From positions 94,088 to 158,087 of the forward strand of contig JAJKFJ010022604.1 in assembly GCA_027382625.1 (NCBI GenBank): a stretch of 64,000 nt of DNA, given 5' to 3'. This stretch comes from Tetmemena sp. SeJ-2015. Taxonomy: Eukaryota > Ciliophora > Spirotrichea > Sporadotrichida > Oxytrichidae. Both the position numbers and the translations under genes were made by a program. Shown here one piece after another: positions 21,140 to 32,437 of this stretch (position 1 is the first letter of the stretch; each line of letters starts with the position of its first letter). The notes beneath the pieces are model-generated. The model saw only the letters and a program-made list of their open reading frames with translations. It ran no database searches and was not told the origin of the DNA.

Positions 21140-23225
21140 ATGATGCATTAGAACAACAGCAACCAAATAAACAATAACGAAAGCACTATCTCCTATCCCG
21201 CTCCTCTTGATCTTAAGACTCATCTTTTATTTTCATGCATGGACTTCTGACCGTATTATTAACCTCATCCTAGCCTTAAATCTATTTTAAAATTTACATT
21301 TGAATATATTTGCCTTCGTAGCCTTCATCTTCTTTACGGTGAACTTATATCATTGAATATAAAAGTTACTACTATTATATTTAAGCTCTTCAAATTTAGA
21401 ATAATTTAGCGTAATGGCTTCAGGCACCGTTCCTTTCTACATTAATCCACTATTAAATACAATTTTAATTTAATGAATCCCTGGTTCTATGGGTTCTTGG
21501 GCTTCAATATCTTTTACTAACTAGACTCAGGCATATATCCCAGAGCAAGACCACTCAACTCTGTCAAGCTAGCATTGGGAAAAAAAATTTAGTTTATAAA
21601 ATTAAAATTTTATTTCATTCGAAAGAGCAAGATAAACAATGTTGTAGCATTAAAATAAGATAATTTATTTTTTCCATATTCTTTTTACCTTTCCTCTTGT
21701 AAATGAGATCACTCATTTAATTTATTATTAATTCTTCTTATTTTAGTAGATAGATAGTTTCCTTCTTCTTTAAAACTTAATAAAATTATTTATACTTAAG
21801 ACACTAGAAGTATTTGAAGCAAAATTATTTATAAATGATAATCCATTTTTGGCTAATTTAATAAATTCATAAATATAATTTGCTAATTATTTTAATGGGC
21901 TTCAACTTCCTAAACATTTTGATTGCACTACTGAGTGTCATCTACCTCGCAGTAATGAGTTTTTATTATTTTCTTTATCAGTATTGGTAGCGGCAGTGTA
22001 TTAAGAAGAGTATGATGAAGAAGGTCTTACTTATGCTCTTCAAGTTGTTAGTGCATTTAAAACCCCCATAATATTATAATAAAATGAGAAAAAATTGTGT
22101 ATAATTAATTTCTATATTGATAGAATCATGAGTGTCAAAAGAATTTACTATCTCTCATCTCAGTTTTATTTTGACTCTCAGGTATGGATTAACCTAAGAA
22201 ACCTAAAAAATTTGAGATAGGGAAGCATTTAAAGGTATTAAATTAAGAGAATCTATCTAAGAAATAACAATTTTTATTACCCATTTAATTATCAAAGCGA
22301 TGCGGAGCTAGAGTGTGAAATCCGGCAAACTGGTTTTAATTTCGGCAAATTGTTAATTATACTTGAAATTCAGCATAAGAACTCTCTAAATCATTCATGA
22401 ATAAGTCTTTCTTATTTATTGAAAATAACTCCCTTTTAATCATCATCGATTGCTCTATTTCATAATTGAATCGTAAACTAAATGAAAATGTGAAATATGA
22501 GAAGAGTCAAGGTCACCTTCCTAGAAGACTTTAGATTGCCTGTTTAGGGTTAAAATTTAGCATGATTATAAGTATTAATAAAGAAATTAATTATACACAA
22601 CTTATTTTCGCTTTCTTATCATATTATGGGTTTTGGTTTTTATTATAAGTAAGCATTTAGTTATTATCTATGCTTTTTATAATAATAAGATAGCTAAAAA
22701 AAGATTAAATATGGAAGAAATCTCTTTTCTATCCTTCACTATAGCTTTTTTTATGTCCTATCTAGATATAATTTAAGGTTATTCTTTAATTAAATTCCAT
22801 TAGCTTTTTATATCCTCTTATATTTATCATATTTCTCAGATTATTTTTAAATATTTTATTTTAATTATCTATTGTGTATCACTTTTAGACTCAATCCACC
22901 ATTTTAACAAAAGCTTTAGCTATTATAAAAAATTCTTAAAAAAAATTTTAATTTCTCTTTTGAATGAATGATATATAATTTTTTTATTCCCGAAAGCTCA
23001 ACTGCTTCCATTTTTAAATGATTTTAAATGAATTTTATCATTGTACTATTTCCAATTAATTCTTTTTATGTTTCTTTCACAATACACAATTGCACTCGCA
23101 TCTGGCTTGGCTTTCGCCTTTTCTCTTAGAAAAGACCTAAAAATTGCAAATCTTATGCTTCAAAGACCCATTACCAACCTCTCATGCAAAATAATTATTA
23201 TAACGCTCCTCAAACTTACAATTGA
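21140..23225 (+). CDS. T4: four-helix membrane protein
   Basis: The N-terminus is Asn/Gln-rich (MMHQNNSNQINNNEST). Junctions TCAT (21220/21233), GCCTT (21273/21312), TGGG (21576/21896) and CAAA (23147/23161) restore the frame. Pieces in order: DLKTHAWTSDRIINLILAF and TM1, TM2 NPWFYGFLGFNIFYQLDSGI with PRARPLNSVKLALG, TM3 FNFLNILIALLSVIYLAVM, TM4 IALASGLAFAFSLRKDLKIA, and a short tail HYQPLMQNNYYNAPQTYN before TGA 23223. The joins before TM2 and before TM4 are unresolved; the latter spans over 1 kb without a recognisable exon. T4 and T6 are the closest pair in the array, with IESs at the same sites, so one arose by duplication of the other after the IESs were in place. Confidence 0.7.
21220..21236 (+). 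other. IES-like segment at the DP/RW site of T4, pointer TCAT
   Basis: TCAT at 21220-21223 and 21233-21236, 13 bp apart. Removal gives DLKTHAWTSDR. Confidence 0.7.
21576..21899 (+). other. IES-like segment before TM3 of T4, pointer TGGG
   Basis: TGGG at 21576-21579 and 21896-21899, 320 bp apart. Joining gives VKLALGFNFLNILIALL. The homologous segment in T6 is 318 bp with pointer TGGGATT. Confidence 0.7.
23147..23164 (+). other. IES-like segment after TM4 of T4, pointer CAAA
   Basis: CAAA at 23147-23150 and 23161-23164, 14 bp apart. Removal gives DLKIAKTHYQPLMQNNYYN and a proper stop. Confidence 0.65.
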
Positions 23226-23771
23226 AAACCCAACGTTCATTCTCAGAGTCATTAAATTAAATTTGCAGGAATATATTATATTTTATTATTTTTTAAATTC
23301 TGAGATTGAAAGAGGGAATAGTTTTTGTGAGGAGGTGGCTTCAATTTTTTGGATTCAAACCATTTATAGAGTTTAGAAAATTCAAAGCTTACTATCAGTC
23401 CTCTTTCACATTAAAATTCCTATAGATTCATTAACTAAATATTAAACAGAACAGTTTCTTCTTACAATTTATTCTGATACTCTCTATTCTATTCTTACTC
23501 TCATATTTATTGCTATTCATAAAATATGTTTATTATTTTACAAAATTATTTTATTTAATTTGAAAGTTTTTTTATTATAATGAAGGTTATAAAGAATAAG
23601 CACAAATAAATAGCCCTTAATTAAAAAGCCTAAAAAATATATTTTTATTTCCAAATTATTAAATTATTGTTTATTATAAAAATTATTTTTTTTCTTATCT
23701 ATCTTATGTAAGAAATATAAGTGTAGCCAAATTTTCCTCTACGGATCAGATTTTGTAGATTAGAAGAAATA
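23226..23771. other. Spacer between T4 and T5
   Basis: AT-rich. The T4 frame as read without IES removal continues here, but I see no family motif. Confidence 0.4.
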
Positions 23772-23781
23772 AAAGATAGAT
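23772..23781 (+). promoter_or_regulatory. Family upstream box before T5
   Basis: AAAGATAGAT. Here it lies more than 300 bp from the first recognisable coding piece, because T5 lacks its 5' exons. Confidence 0.45.
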
Positions 23782-24108
23782 TAATGATAGGATTATAATA
23801 TTTATAGAGGGTAGAGGTTTATAAGCCGATACTTTTTATATTAAAATATACAAGAGAATTTATTGGAGAATCAATACAAACTTAATCAAAAATAGTTAGT
23901 TTATGCACAAACTCAAATAAATTATTATACGTGCGTTTATGTCATAAAATTTGAAAATATTGTATACAACAAAAACAATATGTTGCGCGTATAAATTCAT
24001 AAGCAAAATCATAAGCAAAACAAGTTTAAAGGGAATGAAATTGCTGAATTAATTACCTCAAAATGGAATACCTCTATTTATATATTTGAACCAATAACCA
24101 ATAGGGGT

Positions 24109-24511
24109 TTGGGCCATGGTTTTAATTGCAAATATCTTTTTAAGTTTACAATTACCTCAACTTGGCTATCACAGTGCTTACTTTTACCTACCTTCTCATC
24201 AATAGGAATAAAAGAAAATATTGTTAAAATTATGAATGAGGTGAAATACAGTTACGACTCCCCCGAAGCCTATGAGAATGATAGAGCAGCATGGGGAGTT
24301 TATTTAGGTTCCATGATTGCTAATATCATCGCAGCTATCATCTTCGCAGTCACACTCTCCAAGGATCTCAAGATTGCTAACTTCTATGATCTCAACGCCA
24401 AAGTGGGTGCCCCTCATTCTCAAAGCAACCAAGGATACTAGCCATACATGCAGCCCGATCAACCTCAGTATGCTAAAAACCTTAATGTTATAATTTATTG
24501 TTCTGGTGTGA
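24109..24511 (+). pseudogene. T5: partial family member (TM3-TM4-tail)
   Basis: Only the 3' half is recognised: TM3 (YNYLNLAITVLTFTYLLINR, 24.15-24.21 kb), then SYDSPEAYENDRAAWGVYLG, TM4 (MIANIIAAIIFAVTLSKDLK) with IANFYDLNAK, and a tail ending in QPYMQPDQPQYA. By comparison with T7 the stop is the TGA at 24509. The RW and PW exons were not found upstream, so T5 is truncated or its 5' exons are too diverged to see. Confidence 0.6.
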
Positions 24512-25565
24512 ATGACACTCTCTAGATTCAAAAGCAGAGAATTTACGAACTTATAAACCATAATTATGGATTCCTCCTAAGTTTAATTTCTATATACAAG
24601 AAATATCTTTTTTATTTTCTTCTTATTAACATTTCTGATTTCAGAAGTGATTCAGCACAAAATTAAATTCAATAATTTGAAGAATTATTGATAAATTATT
24701 TCGGCTTTTTCTCAACATAGATTTAAAGAACCATCAATACTACCTTCCTCTATCATTCCTAAATATTTATATATAAATTAGAATAATTTTGAGAAATAAT
24801 TTGTTTATATAATAGGCCCAAAGAAACCTTTTTATTCCATAAGTCTTGCTACAATTCTAGAAACTCTAAATTTAAATTATGCTGCATAAAAATTTATTTT
24901 ATTGAATTAAAAACTATATCAATTAGTTTTAAAATCTTCGTGCATATTTAAAAGAATTTTATGCACGGTTAATTAATCATTTTAAATTAATATGTCTTTT
25001 TGAGATTGAATTAAAAAATCAAATCGAGTACCTCAAGAAACTAATTAAAAATTTGAGCCAATTTTTTTTATATGATACCAAATAGATGAAGTGAACAAGA
25101 CAAAAATTTGTTTTTAAATCAGGATATAAAAATTACTTAATCTCAATATGATTTCTATAATTTTAGTTTTGAGTATCCCAATTTTATTTTTTTTAATTAA
25201 GTCTAAATAAATACTGTGTCTTTTCTTTGTTTGCGACTTCATTGATAGCATGCATACTAAAAAAAGAAATTTCTTTGGCTAGGTAATTGTTATGCCCTGC
25301 TAGTTCATAGTTAAGAAATTTTCAAATGGCGTCTTATCAAATTTTTCAATTGTTCAAAATTTAAAAGTCTCAAAATGTGGTGAAAATCAAAACTTCTTCC
25401 ACAAAATGAAGCCGAGTTATCCACTTTATTGACTAAAAACATCTTTCCTTATAAATTAAAAACAATTTCTCATTTAAAATTAACAATTATTTTTACTAAC
25501 TTCATAAACCGCCATATCTTATTTATCTTAAGAATTTATTGTGATTAAGATTTATAAAAATAATG
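24512..25565. other. Spacer between T5 and T6
   Basis: About 1 kb of AT-rich sequence. No family exon, RNA gene or clear repeat was found. Confidence 0.4.
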
Positions 25566-25606
25566 AAAGATAGATCGAGTTTCCGTCTGGTATAAATTAG
25601 AGTGGA
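25566..25606 (+). promoter_or_regulatory. T6 upstream box and TATA-like block
   Basis: AAAGATAGAT at 25566 and TATAAATTAGAGTGGA at 25591, with the ATG 52 bp downstream. It matches the T4 arrangement. Confidence 0.6.
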
Positions 25607-25657
25607 GATGCTTCAAGTTAATAAATTTAACATAAACTACAAAGTATTTGAACAACC

Positions 25658-28241
25658 ATGTTGAGCTAGAACGACTTTATTAACAACTAAAACTCCATCT
25701 CTGCCTCTCTTGATCCTATGGCTCATTTATTTTCATAGGTGGACAGTGGACCGCATCATCAACATCATTCTATCCTTCAAATTATTAGGATTAAATTAAT
25801 TTTTGTTTCCTTTGCAGCCTTCGTGATATTAGTGGTGGCCTTATATCATTGAATATAAAAGCTTAGTCCATAATTATTTGGCTTTAAAATTTATAATACT
25901 TGGGCTATTTTAACATACTCTATATTGTTTGGATTTGATTATATGATCGATTATCAAATTTTAATAAATAATCCATCTTTATTGAAGCGACAGGCAGCAG
26001 TGCTTTAATTAATAATTTTAGTTTACAGATTAATTAAAAGAAGTGGAAGAAAAGACATGAAGGATCAAAGATGCTCAAGTATCCCCAAAAATATGCGTTT
26101 GATTGAAGAAAGCTTAAGCAAAAATAGTTATACTCTAAATAAAATTATCACGATTATTTTAAGTTTTGCTCAGATTTTGCTAAATTATATATCGTATAAT
26201 GTTGAAAGCCACAACTTAGGAATGAGAGAAGTTATCTAAATCGACCTAAAAATGAGTTAAATTAATCCAGTTTTCGTGAATCTAGAGAGAAATAAGTTCA
26301 AAATTATGATGCGGATACTTATAAACTTAGCCAAAGTTTTCATAGATAATCTTAAGAGCTAGAGCATGAAGGCATTCAAAAGATTTTGATGCCACACCAG
26401 CATAAGTCAAACTGAATGAATGAATATAATTAAATCGTTGGCAAATGAATATAAGAGAGGCGAATCATCTGTTTATATATCTGGCAGAGCAGGCATTTAA
26501 AATTTTCAATTCACTAATTTAATCCTATCTATATGAATGTCGTCATGCATCCACAAATATAAGAATTAAAGTAAATTTAGAGATATCAAAAATATTTAAT
26601 CCTTGGTTCTTTGGCTTCTTGTTTTACAACTTCTACTACTAAATCGATGCAGCCGTTGCTCCCAAAGCTAAAGAGCCCTTATCAGTCTAGATTACTTTGG
26701 GATTAAAATAAAATATCGCCTATATTGTAATCAAAAATGATAAGTCTTAGTGGTGAGGTTCACACAGTCTTGAAATAAAAATATCCCTTGCTGATTTTTA
26801 TAGATTCTACTATTTGTAAAAGTAATTTATTCATTGTATAATTCTGCCTACTCCTTCAGAAAATTTTAAGATAATTTTAATTTTTCCTTATCAAATTTAA
26901 TTTAATTATTTCTAAATTTAGGAAGGAAATTAGCACTAATCTACTAATATTTAATTTCTTTATAAGGAAGTTAAATAAATATTTATGTATAATATACTGT
27001 TTGAATATATTTGAATGGGATTGAATTTCTTGAACATTTTCATAGCTTTTTACGGCATGATCTACAACGCAGTGAATATATATTTTATACTTTATCAGTG
27101 TACCTGAATAGCCTGAACCCTTACTCCTCTGATGACCTCACTACCATTCTCAGGGCTGCTCTCTCTTTATAGTCCATAATTTAATTAATTTCCTTTTAAA
27201 TATAGTTGAAAATTGAATTAGGAAGAGTAAAATAATAAATTTTGAGTTATGAATTATAACCTGTTAAAATACAAAGAAAGTTGTGCATTGAGGGGATTGA
27301 ACTATTAAATTTAGTATAAGTTAATTCAGCCGTCAAGGAGCTTTTTCTAAAAAGAAAATGGAGTTAAAACTCAATCAGCCCTAAAAGATATATGAAAATT
27401 GTTCCTTATGAATGATATTTTTAAATTAATTGTATTAGCAATACTCATTTTCTAATTCAACTCCCAGTTATAAAATAAGTAGAAGAATTATCAATATAAT
27501 GGTAGTTTAATTGCAGATTAAGACTCTCATCTCCAGTTTTTTAATGATAGCAAAAATAAATTTAATAGTTTGATTTAAAATTGCTATTGTGATAATTCGT
27601 AGTGAGGAAAAAATTTTAATCTATATTTGACTTTAAAACTTGTTGACATTTAAATATGAAATAATTTCTAACAACATAAAGTTTCATGAATGTAAAATTC
27701 CGAAATCTTAGATTTTTTGTTGTTGTATATGATTAAGGATGGTAATTTTTATCCATAATTTTAAATGAATTTAATACGACTTAAAAACTTGAAATTCAAT
27801 TAATCCTCAGAAATATATGTTTCAGGGTACACAATTGCCTTCGTATCAGGCTTGATATTCGCCTATTCTCTCTCAAAAGATTTCAAAACTGCAAGTTTCT
27901 ACACTTTAAAGACACTGGCAAACGTTCGCGCTCAATTAAACTATCAACATGCTGCAATGTAATAGCAGACCTATCAATATCAAGCACCTCAAGCTATGAT
28001 GGGACAGCCCAATGCCTATCCTTAAGCTCAATTTTAAGAAGAAAACGCCCGGCTACAACCCAATAAATTTAACAAGCTAGCTTAATTTTATTAGAGAATT
28101 TAAATGATCAACAAACTGAGGGTAGCAATGTATGAGGTACCACAAAGTCTATGGATTCAGCCAATGTTTATAATTAAAGAGTCTCAAGCGATAAGCAAAA
28201 AAGATTATTCATTATTAGACCTCCATTGTAAAATTCTTTGA
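25658..28241 (+). CDS. T6: four-helix membrane protein
   Basis: Starts MLSQNDFINNQNSISASLDP. Junctions TCAT (25723/25733), CCTTC (25774/25818) and TGGGATT (26698/27016) restore the frame. Pieces: DPMAHRWTVDRIINIILSF with TM1 (VILVVALYH), TM2 NPWFFGFLFYNFYYQIDAAV with PKAKEPLSVQITLG, TM3 LNFLNIFIAFYGMIYNAVN, TM4 YTIAFVSGLIFAYSLSKDFK and a Gln/Tyr/Ala-rich tail (QQQTYQYQAPQAMMGQP). The gap before TM2 is about 700 bp and holds a separate ORF (26057-26389). The gap before TM4 is about 700 bp. The stop TGA 28239 is the first in the tail frame; a further IES in the tail could move it. Confidence 0.7.
25723..25736 (+). other. IES-like segment at the DP/RW site of T6, pointer TCAT
   Basis: TCAT at 25723-25726 and 25733-25736, only 10 bp apart. 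Removal gives DPMAHRWTVDR. Confidence 0.7.
26057..26389 (+). CDS. Hypothetical ORF inside the TM1-TM2 gap of T6
   Basis: An ATG-to-TGA frame of 110 codons with a basic, helical product (start MKDQRCSSIPKNMRLIEESL; end DNLKSQSMKAFKRF) and a hydrophobic stretch (IITIILSFAQILL). It reads two TAA/TAG codons as Gln. No homology is recognised. As it lies in sequence that should be eliminated, it would be germline-limited if expressed. It could equally be a chance frame. Confidence 0.3.
26698..27022 (+). other. IES-like segment before TM3 of T6, pointer TGGGATT
   Basis: TGGGATT at 26698-26704 and 27016-27022. Removal gives VQITLGLNFLNIFIAFYG in one frame. Confidence 0.75.
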
Positions 28242-28495
28242 GATTCATTAACTGAGTTTTTATTAGAACAGTTTCTTATTACAATTTATTCTGATACTCT
28301 CTATCTTTTCTATTTTTACACTCATTAGTTATTTTCTATTAATAAAATTTATCTTTTATTATACAAATTTCTATTCATTTAATTAATTTAAAAAGCCTTG
28401 ATATTAATAAAATCTAAGAAGGGAAAAATTTTCTTCATAAAATGGAAAATCAAAATTTAAGGTAACTGATCAGATTTTGAAGGTTTGAAGAAACA

Positions 28496-28505
28496 AAAGA
28501 TAGAT
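28496..28505 (+). promoter_or_regulatory. T7 upstream box
   Basis: AAAGATAGAT about 112 bp before the T7 ATG. Confidence 0.55.
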
Positions 28506-28616
28506 GAAGATGATATATTACAAATTTTTATAGTTTAGAGGATTATATAATGATGCATTTCTTTTATAATTATATACAATTAGAATACTGATTTGATTCA
28601 TTAATCAACAACAATC

Positions 28617-29528
28617 ATGCAACCCTCACATTGACTAAACACTAGACCCAGTCGCTCATTAATATTTTATTTCAAAGATGGAGGAAAGACAGAGGCATTA
28701 ACATCGTCTTTACCTTAGCTGCCATCATTATGATGACTATCTGCTTTTATCGCCTAAATAGGGAATAAAATAGCCGAATAAAACATTATTTTCATAATAA
28801 TACAGCTAATTGTTAAGATTCTACTATGAAATATATCTTCTACCCTGGTTTTTATTATCTGTTTTAAAATTATTATTTAAGTTCTACGCCTTCTGGGGCT
28901 ACAATCTTTACTATCAGATAGACTCAGGCTTATTCCCTAAAGCGAGGTAATCCGCTGCTATCAAGTTCGGTATGGTTTTAATTTACTTTTAAATATTTTT
29001 TCTTCTAAGTTTTCAATTTCCTCGTGGTGGCTATCTCCTCATTCGGCCTAGTATACACTGCCATCTCAATGAATTATCAAAGTTAAAAATACTGCTTTAA
29101 TATACATTATGAATGTCTTCAATAACTAATATTACTACGAGAACTACACCTTATTTAGAAGAGCTTGCGGAATTTACATTGGCTCCACAACTGCCTCTCT
29201 CATCGCATGTTTCATTTTCTCAGCCACACTCACCAAGGATCTCAAGATTGCTAACCATGCACTCAACTCAAAATTGGAGGATACTACCCCTTCAAACAAT
29301 CACGGATACTAGCAAGTGAATCAAGGCTTCACACAGCAGCCACAGTACATGCAACCCATGGGAGCACAGATGCAGCAGCCATATCAGTAAATGTACGTTC
29401 CTCAGGGATTCAATAACGGGCAACAGCAACCTATGGCATACCCCGCTGGCTTTGCCTATCCTCAGGGTCAGAATCAATATCCACAAAACTTTTAACCCTC
29501 CAATGATTTATTTTTTGTCGTAGTGTGA
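28617..29528 (+). CDS. T7: four-helix membrane protein, compact member
   Basis: Junctions CAC (28627/28640), TCA (28656/28672), GTT (28848/28881) and GTTTT (28975/29009) restore the frame. The first also removes a TGA six codons after the ATG. The product starts MQPSLDPVAQRWRKDRG, then TM1 (INIVFTLAAIIMMTICFY), TM2 core LPWFYAFWGYNLYYQIDSG with PKARQSAAIKFG, TM3 (FNFLVVAISSFGLVYTAI), YYYENYTLFRRACGIYIGS, TM4 (TTASLIACFIFSATLTKDLK) and a long tail with repeats of QQP, QMQQPYQ and YPQGQNQYPQNF. The stop is TGA at 29526. The joins before TM2 (TM1 side) and before TM4 were not placed. One of the most intact members. Confidence 0.75.
28627..28674 (+). other. Two adjacent IES-like segments of T7, pointers CAC and TCA
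   Basis: CAC at 28627-28629/28640-28642 (13 bp apart) removes a TGA. TCA at 28656-28658/28672-28674 (16 bp apart) joins DPVA to QRWRKDR. Only 13 coding bases lie between them. Confidence 0.65.
28975..29013 (+). other. IES-like segment before TM3 of T7, pointer GTTTT
   Basis: GTTTT at 28975-28979 and 29009-29013, 34 bp apart. Joining gives KFGMVFNFLVVAISSFG. T9 has GTTT at the same join (32788/32823). Confidence 0.7.
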
Positions 29529-29758
29529 AAAAGATGACTCTCAAAGTGTATAGACTCTAAAAGTTTGAGTGCTCTATCTTATAAAACTTAAATAAGGCTT
29601 ATGACAAAACTTAATTTCTAATTAGAATAGATTTCATATTAGTATTTCTTTACTTAGAACATTTGTTACGCTTTAATTAGAGAAACTAATCGAATTTAAG
29701 ATTTATTTAAATTATTTAAAAGGCCTTATATTATAAATCCTTAATATAGGCTAAAATT

Positions 29759-29791
29759 AAAGATAGATGAAGAGTAATATAAAAGATAGAT
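29759..29791 (+). promoter_or_regulatory. T8 upstream boxes, two copies
   Basis: AAAGATAGAT at 29759-29768 and 29782-29791, about 110-140 bp before the T8 ATG. Confidence 0.55.
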
Positions 29792-29900
29792 AGTTTAATT
29801 TTATAACCCTTTGTATCTATAAATACCACAAGATTCAAGCTATTATAATTACTCAAATTAAAAATCTCTCTTGAATATCATTCACAAGCCACAAAAAAGA

Positions 29901-31340
29901 ATGAATAGTGAGAGCCCAAAATCTAATGATCCAAAAGTTTATTTATTTTTGATTTACAGATGGCATGTAGCAAGAGTATCTAACATTTTACTATCACTCT
30001 TTTTATATTTAATCAATAATTTAATTTTTATTTAAAGTAAAAAGGATTTCTTTTATTATAGAATGAATACGAATGGAGAATCAAAAGATACTTTAGATAA
30101 AATAAATAAGTGGACTTCGATTAAAGACCTGATGTTCAGATGGTTAACGCCTAGATGAGCCATTTTGACTCTAAGATTCGAAACCTACAGGTAAAACTCT
30201 TTTTTTTATTTTCCGGGCCAATATCTATAATAGCATAACAATAAATGCTACAGCAATAGTCACAGTAGAAATATTTAAGAAATAATTAAAATGAAGAAAA
30301 TTAGTGAGGGTAGGAATAGCTTCAAAAGAAGAAAAAGTTGAAAACTAAATAAGAAATGTATAAGCAAATTAAAATCAAACCTGAAATAGTAAGACTTAAA
30401 TGATCGTAGTCATAATAAAGGCAGTTATTTATCTAGAGAGGTCATTATTAATTAACGATTAGATAATTTATACTTCTCTTTTGCAGTTTATCTCATCTAT
30501 TTCTATTCATCCTTTAATTAAAATTATAGACGAACTAATAAATTAAATCATTCTGTGCATTTGGATTGATGGCAGCCTACTATTATTACACAGCCACTTT
30601 AAAAATCTATCTTCTTTATTTTATAGATAAAGAGAATACTTCGAGAATCAGCCTTATGATGACTAGATGTATAAGAGTTTGCCCTGGCACTTGATCTTCC
30701 CTCTGTTCGTTGTCGTCGCAGAAATCAATAATGGATTCTACCCAAGCGTCAAACCTTACAAGTTAGTTGTATTCACAATCGTCATGTGTTAACTTATAAA
30801 TTAACATTTGTTTTAAAGTTCTCTAAACGCTCTTTTGATTGTTGTGTCACTTACAATGGCGCTCTTAAGCTTGTCAGACTATAATTTGTTCTATATTATA
30901 AATATTTATTCTATAATAAACCCTCGAACAAAGAATACTACGATGGGGATATCATCACATCTTACATACTTTACATCAGCGGTTTACTGCCTGGATTACT
31001 AGCCAACTTTTCATTCGCATTCATCTTAGATCATGAACTACGCATCTCCAAGTACCACTAAAATAATCCAGAGGCCGCTATACAGGAGAATGCACAAGCC
31101 CCCGTACAATAAAACCTACTCCAAGGCTATTCATAAAGCAGCAGCAACAACAATAACAGCAAAAATAACATACAACAGTTTCCTCCTCAAATTCCAAGTC
31201 AGTAAAATCCTTAGTATGCAGCTCCTTACTATAATCCAGTATTAAACTTTTTAATTAGCATACCTGCCTTATGGTTAAATGCAAAGGATTCCACAGGCAG
31301 ATTTTAAAAGTAATTTTATTTTTTAGCTAAGGGAACATGA
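29901..31340 (+). CDS. T8: four-helix membrane protein, diverged member
   Basis: Start MNSESPKSNDPKVYRWHVAR after removing a 15-bp segment with pointer TTTA (29938/29953); the unspliced frame is also open. TM1 follows (VSNILLSLFLYLINN). TM2 piece: REYFENQPYDDQMYKSLPWH, then LIFPLFVVVAEINNGFYPSV. TM3 (LNALLIVVSLTMALLSLSDY). TM4 (LYISGLLPGLLANFSFAFIL) then DHELRISKYH. The tail is Gln/Asn-rich (SSSNNNNSKNNIQQFPPQIP). A tail join with pointer CCTTA (31224/31267) would continue the protein as in T13 (similar sequence GGGAACATGAATACTT at 31329), so the true end may be near 31.4 kb rather than the TGA at 31338. It groups with T11 and T13. Confidence 0.65.
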
Positions 31341-32360
31341 ATACTTTCTATATGGAATTGCAAATCCCCATAACATAAATGGTAGTGAAAGACCAGAAGA
31401 ATCAGGAATCTATTAAAACTCATAAATGTATATATAATAGATTTTTATCATTTTATTAAAAGTTAGAATGAAACTGATCTATTATAATCAACAGAAAACT
31501 TGATAGGAATATATTTACAGAAGAAACCTGTTAAATTTATTAGAATTTTACATAATTCTCTATAACTAATTTATAAATTTTATACTCTCATGAAAGATGG
31601 AAAGAAAGCAGAGAGTACAATTTTTTTTCTATATCTTTCGAAACCATAGTTAAAGAAGGGTTCTTTATGCTACTGCGTATACTCCACTATGGAATAAATT
31701 TGTAGCACTCTACTTATTTATCCAGAACTGATGTTCATTAATTTTTTAGCATTGAAATATTTTAATTTTAACCTATTATTCGAGATTGATATTCACAAAA
31801 ATGAACTATTGTTCATCTTAAGAAATTATCTTGAGTCTTATAGAAGTATAATATATAGTTATGCATTAAATCGAAAAAAAAAAATTGCTAATATCTTTAA
31901 ATTTTTGGTATAATTATCAAATTAACTTATCTCATCTTTAATTAAAGAGTACAAAAATTAGTAAATGACTTGCTAGAAACCTATAAATATATATGTTAAT
32001 TTAGCGATTTTTTAAGCTAAGGCCTTTTGAAAATTAATCAAATACATTTTTCGAGCGTTCTCCTTTTGAGCGCAAAAGCTCTATTTTTGGATTCAAAATA
32101 GTAATTATTATTCATGTGATTGTCCTGAACATCAGTGATTAAGTAAAAGCCCAAAAAATATAAGTACCTTTTAAAAATATGAGAAATAAGACACCAGCCA
32201 TCAAAATTTCACTTCAAAGGCTTTCTTGGATTCAAATCATAATTTATTAAGCACAAATGTTACATAGCACTTCAATTTTGAAATATTAGAAGATTTTTTT
32301 AGAAAATATTCTGCTATAATAAAGCAATAAGAGGATATTATTTTTTCAAGATTTAGAATT
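31341..32360. other. Spacer between T8 and T9
   Basis: Apart from T8 tail-like sequence up to about 31.44 kb, I see no family exon or structured element. AT-rich open frames here look random. Confidence 0.4.
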
Positions 32361-32370
32361 AAAGATAGAT
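32361..32370 (+). promoter_or_regulatory. T9 upstream box
   Basis: AAAGATAGAT 68 bp before the T9 ATG, followed by an AATAAATTAGAATTC block like the TATA-like block of T4 and T6. Confidence 0.55.
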
Positions 32371-32437
32371 TGATGATATTTACCATTTATATAATAATAA
32401 ATAAATTAGAATTCAGATTATATTCATCTCAAAACTA

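Noticed and set aside
29113..29486. Separate ORFs at 29113-29319 (+) and 29292-29486 (-)
   Set aside because: The plus ORF is another frame of the T7 TM4/tail exon and the minus ORF is antisense to the Gln-rich tail.
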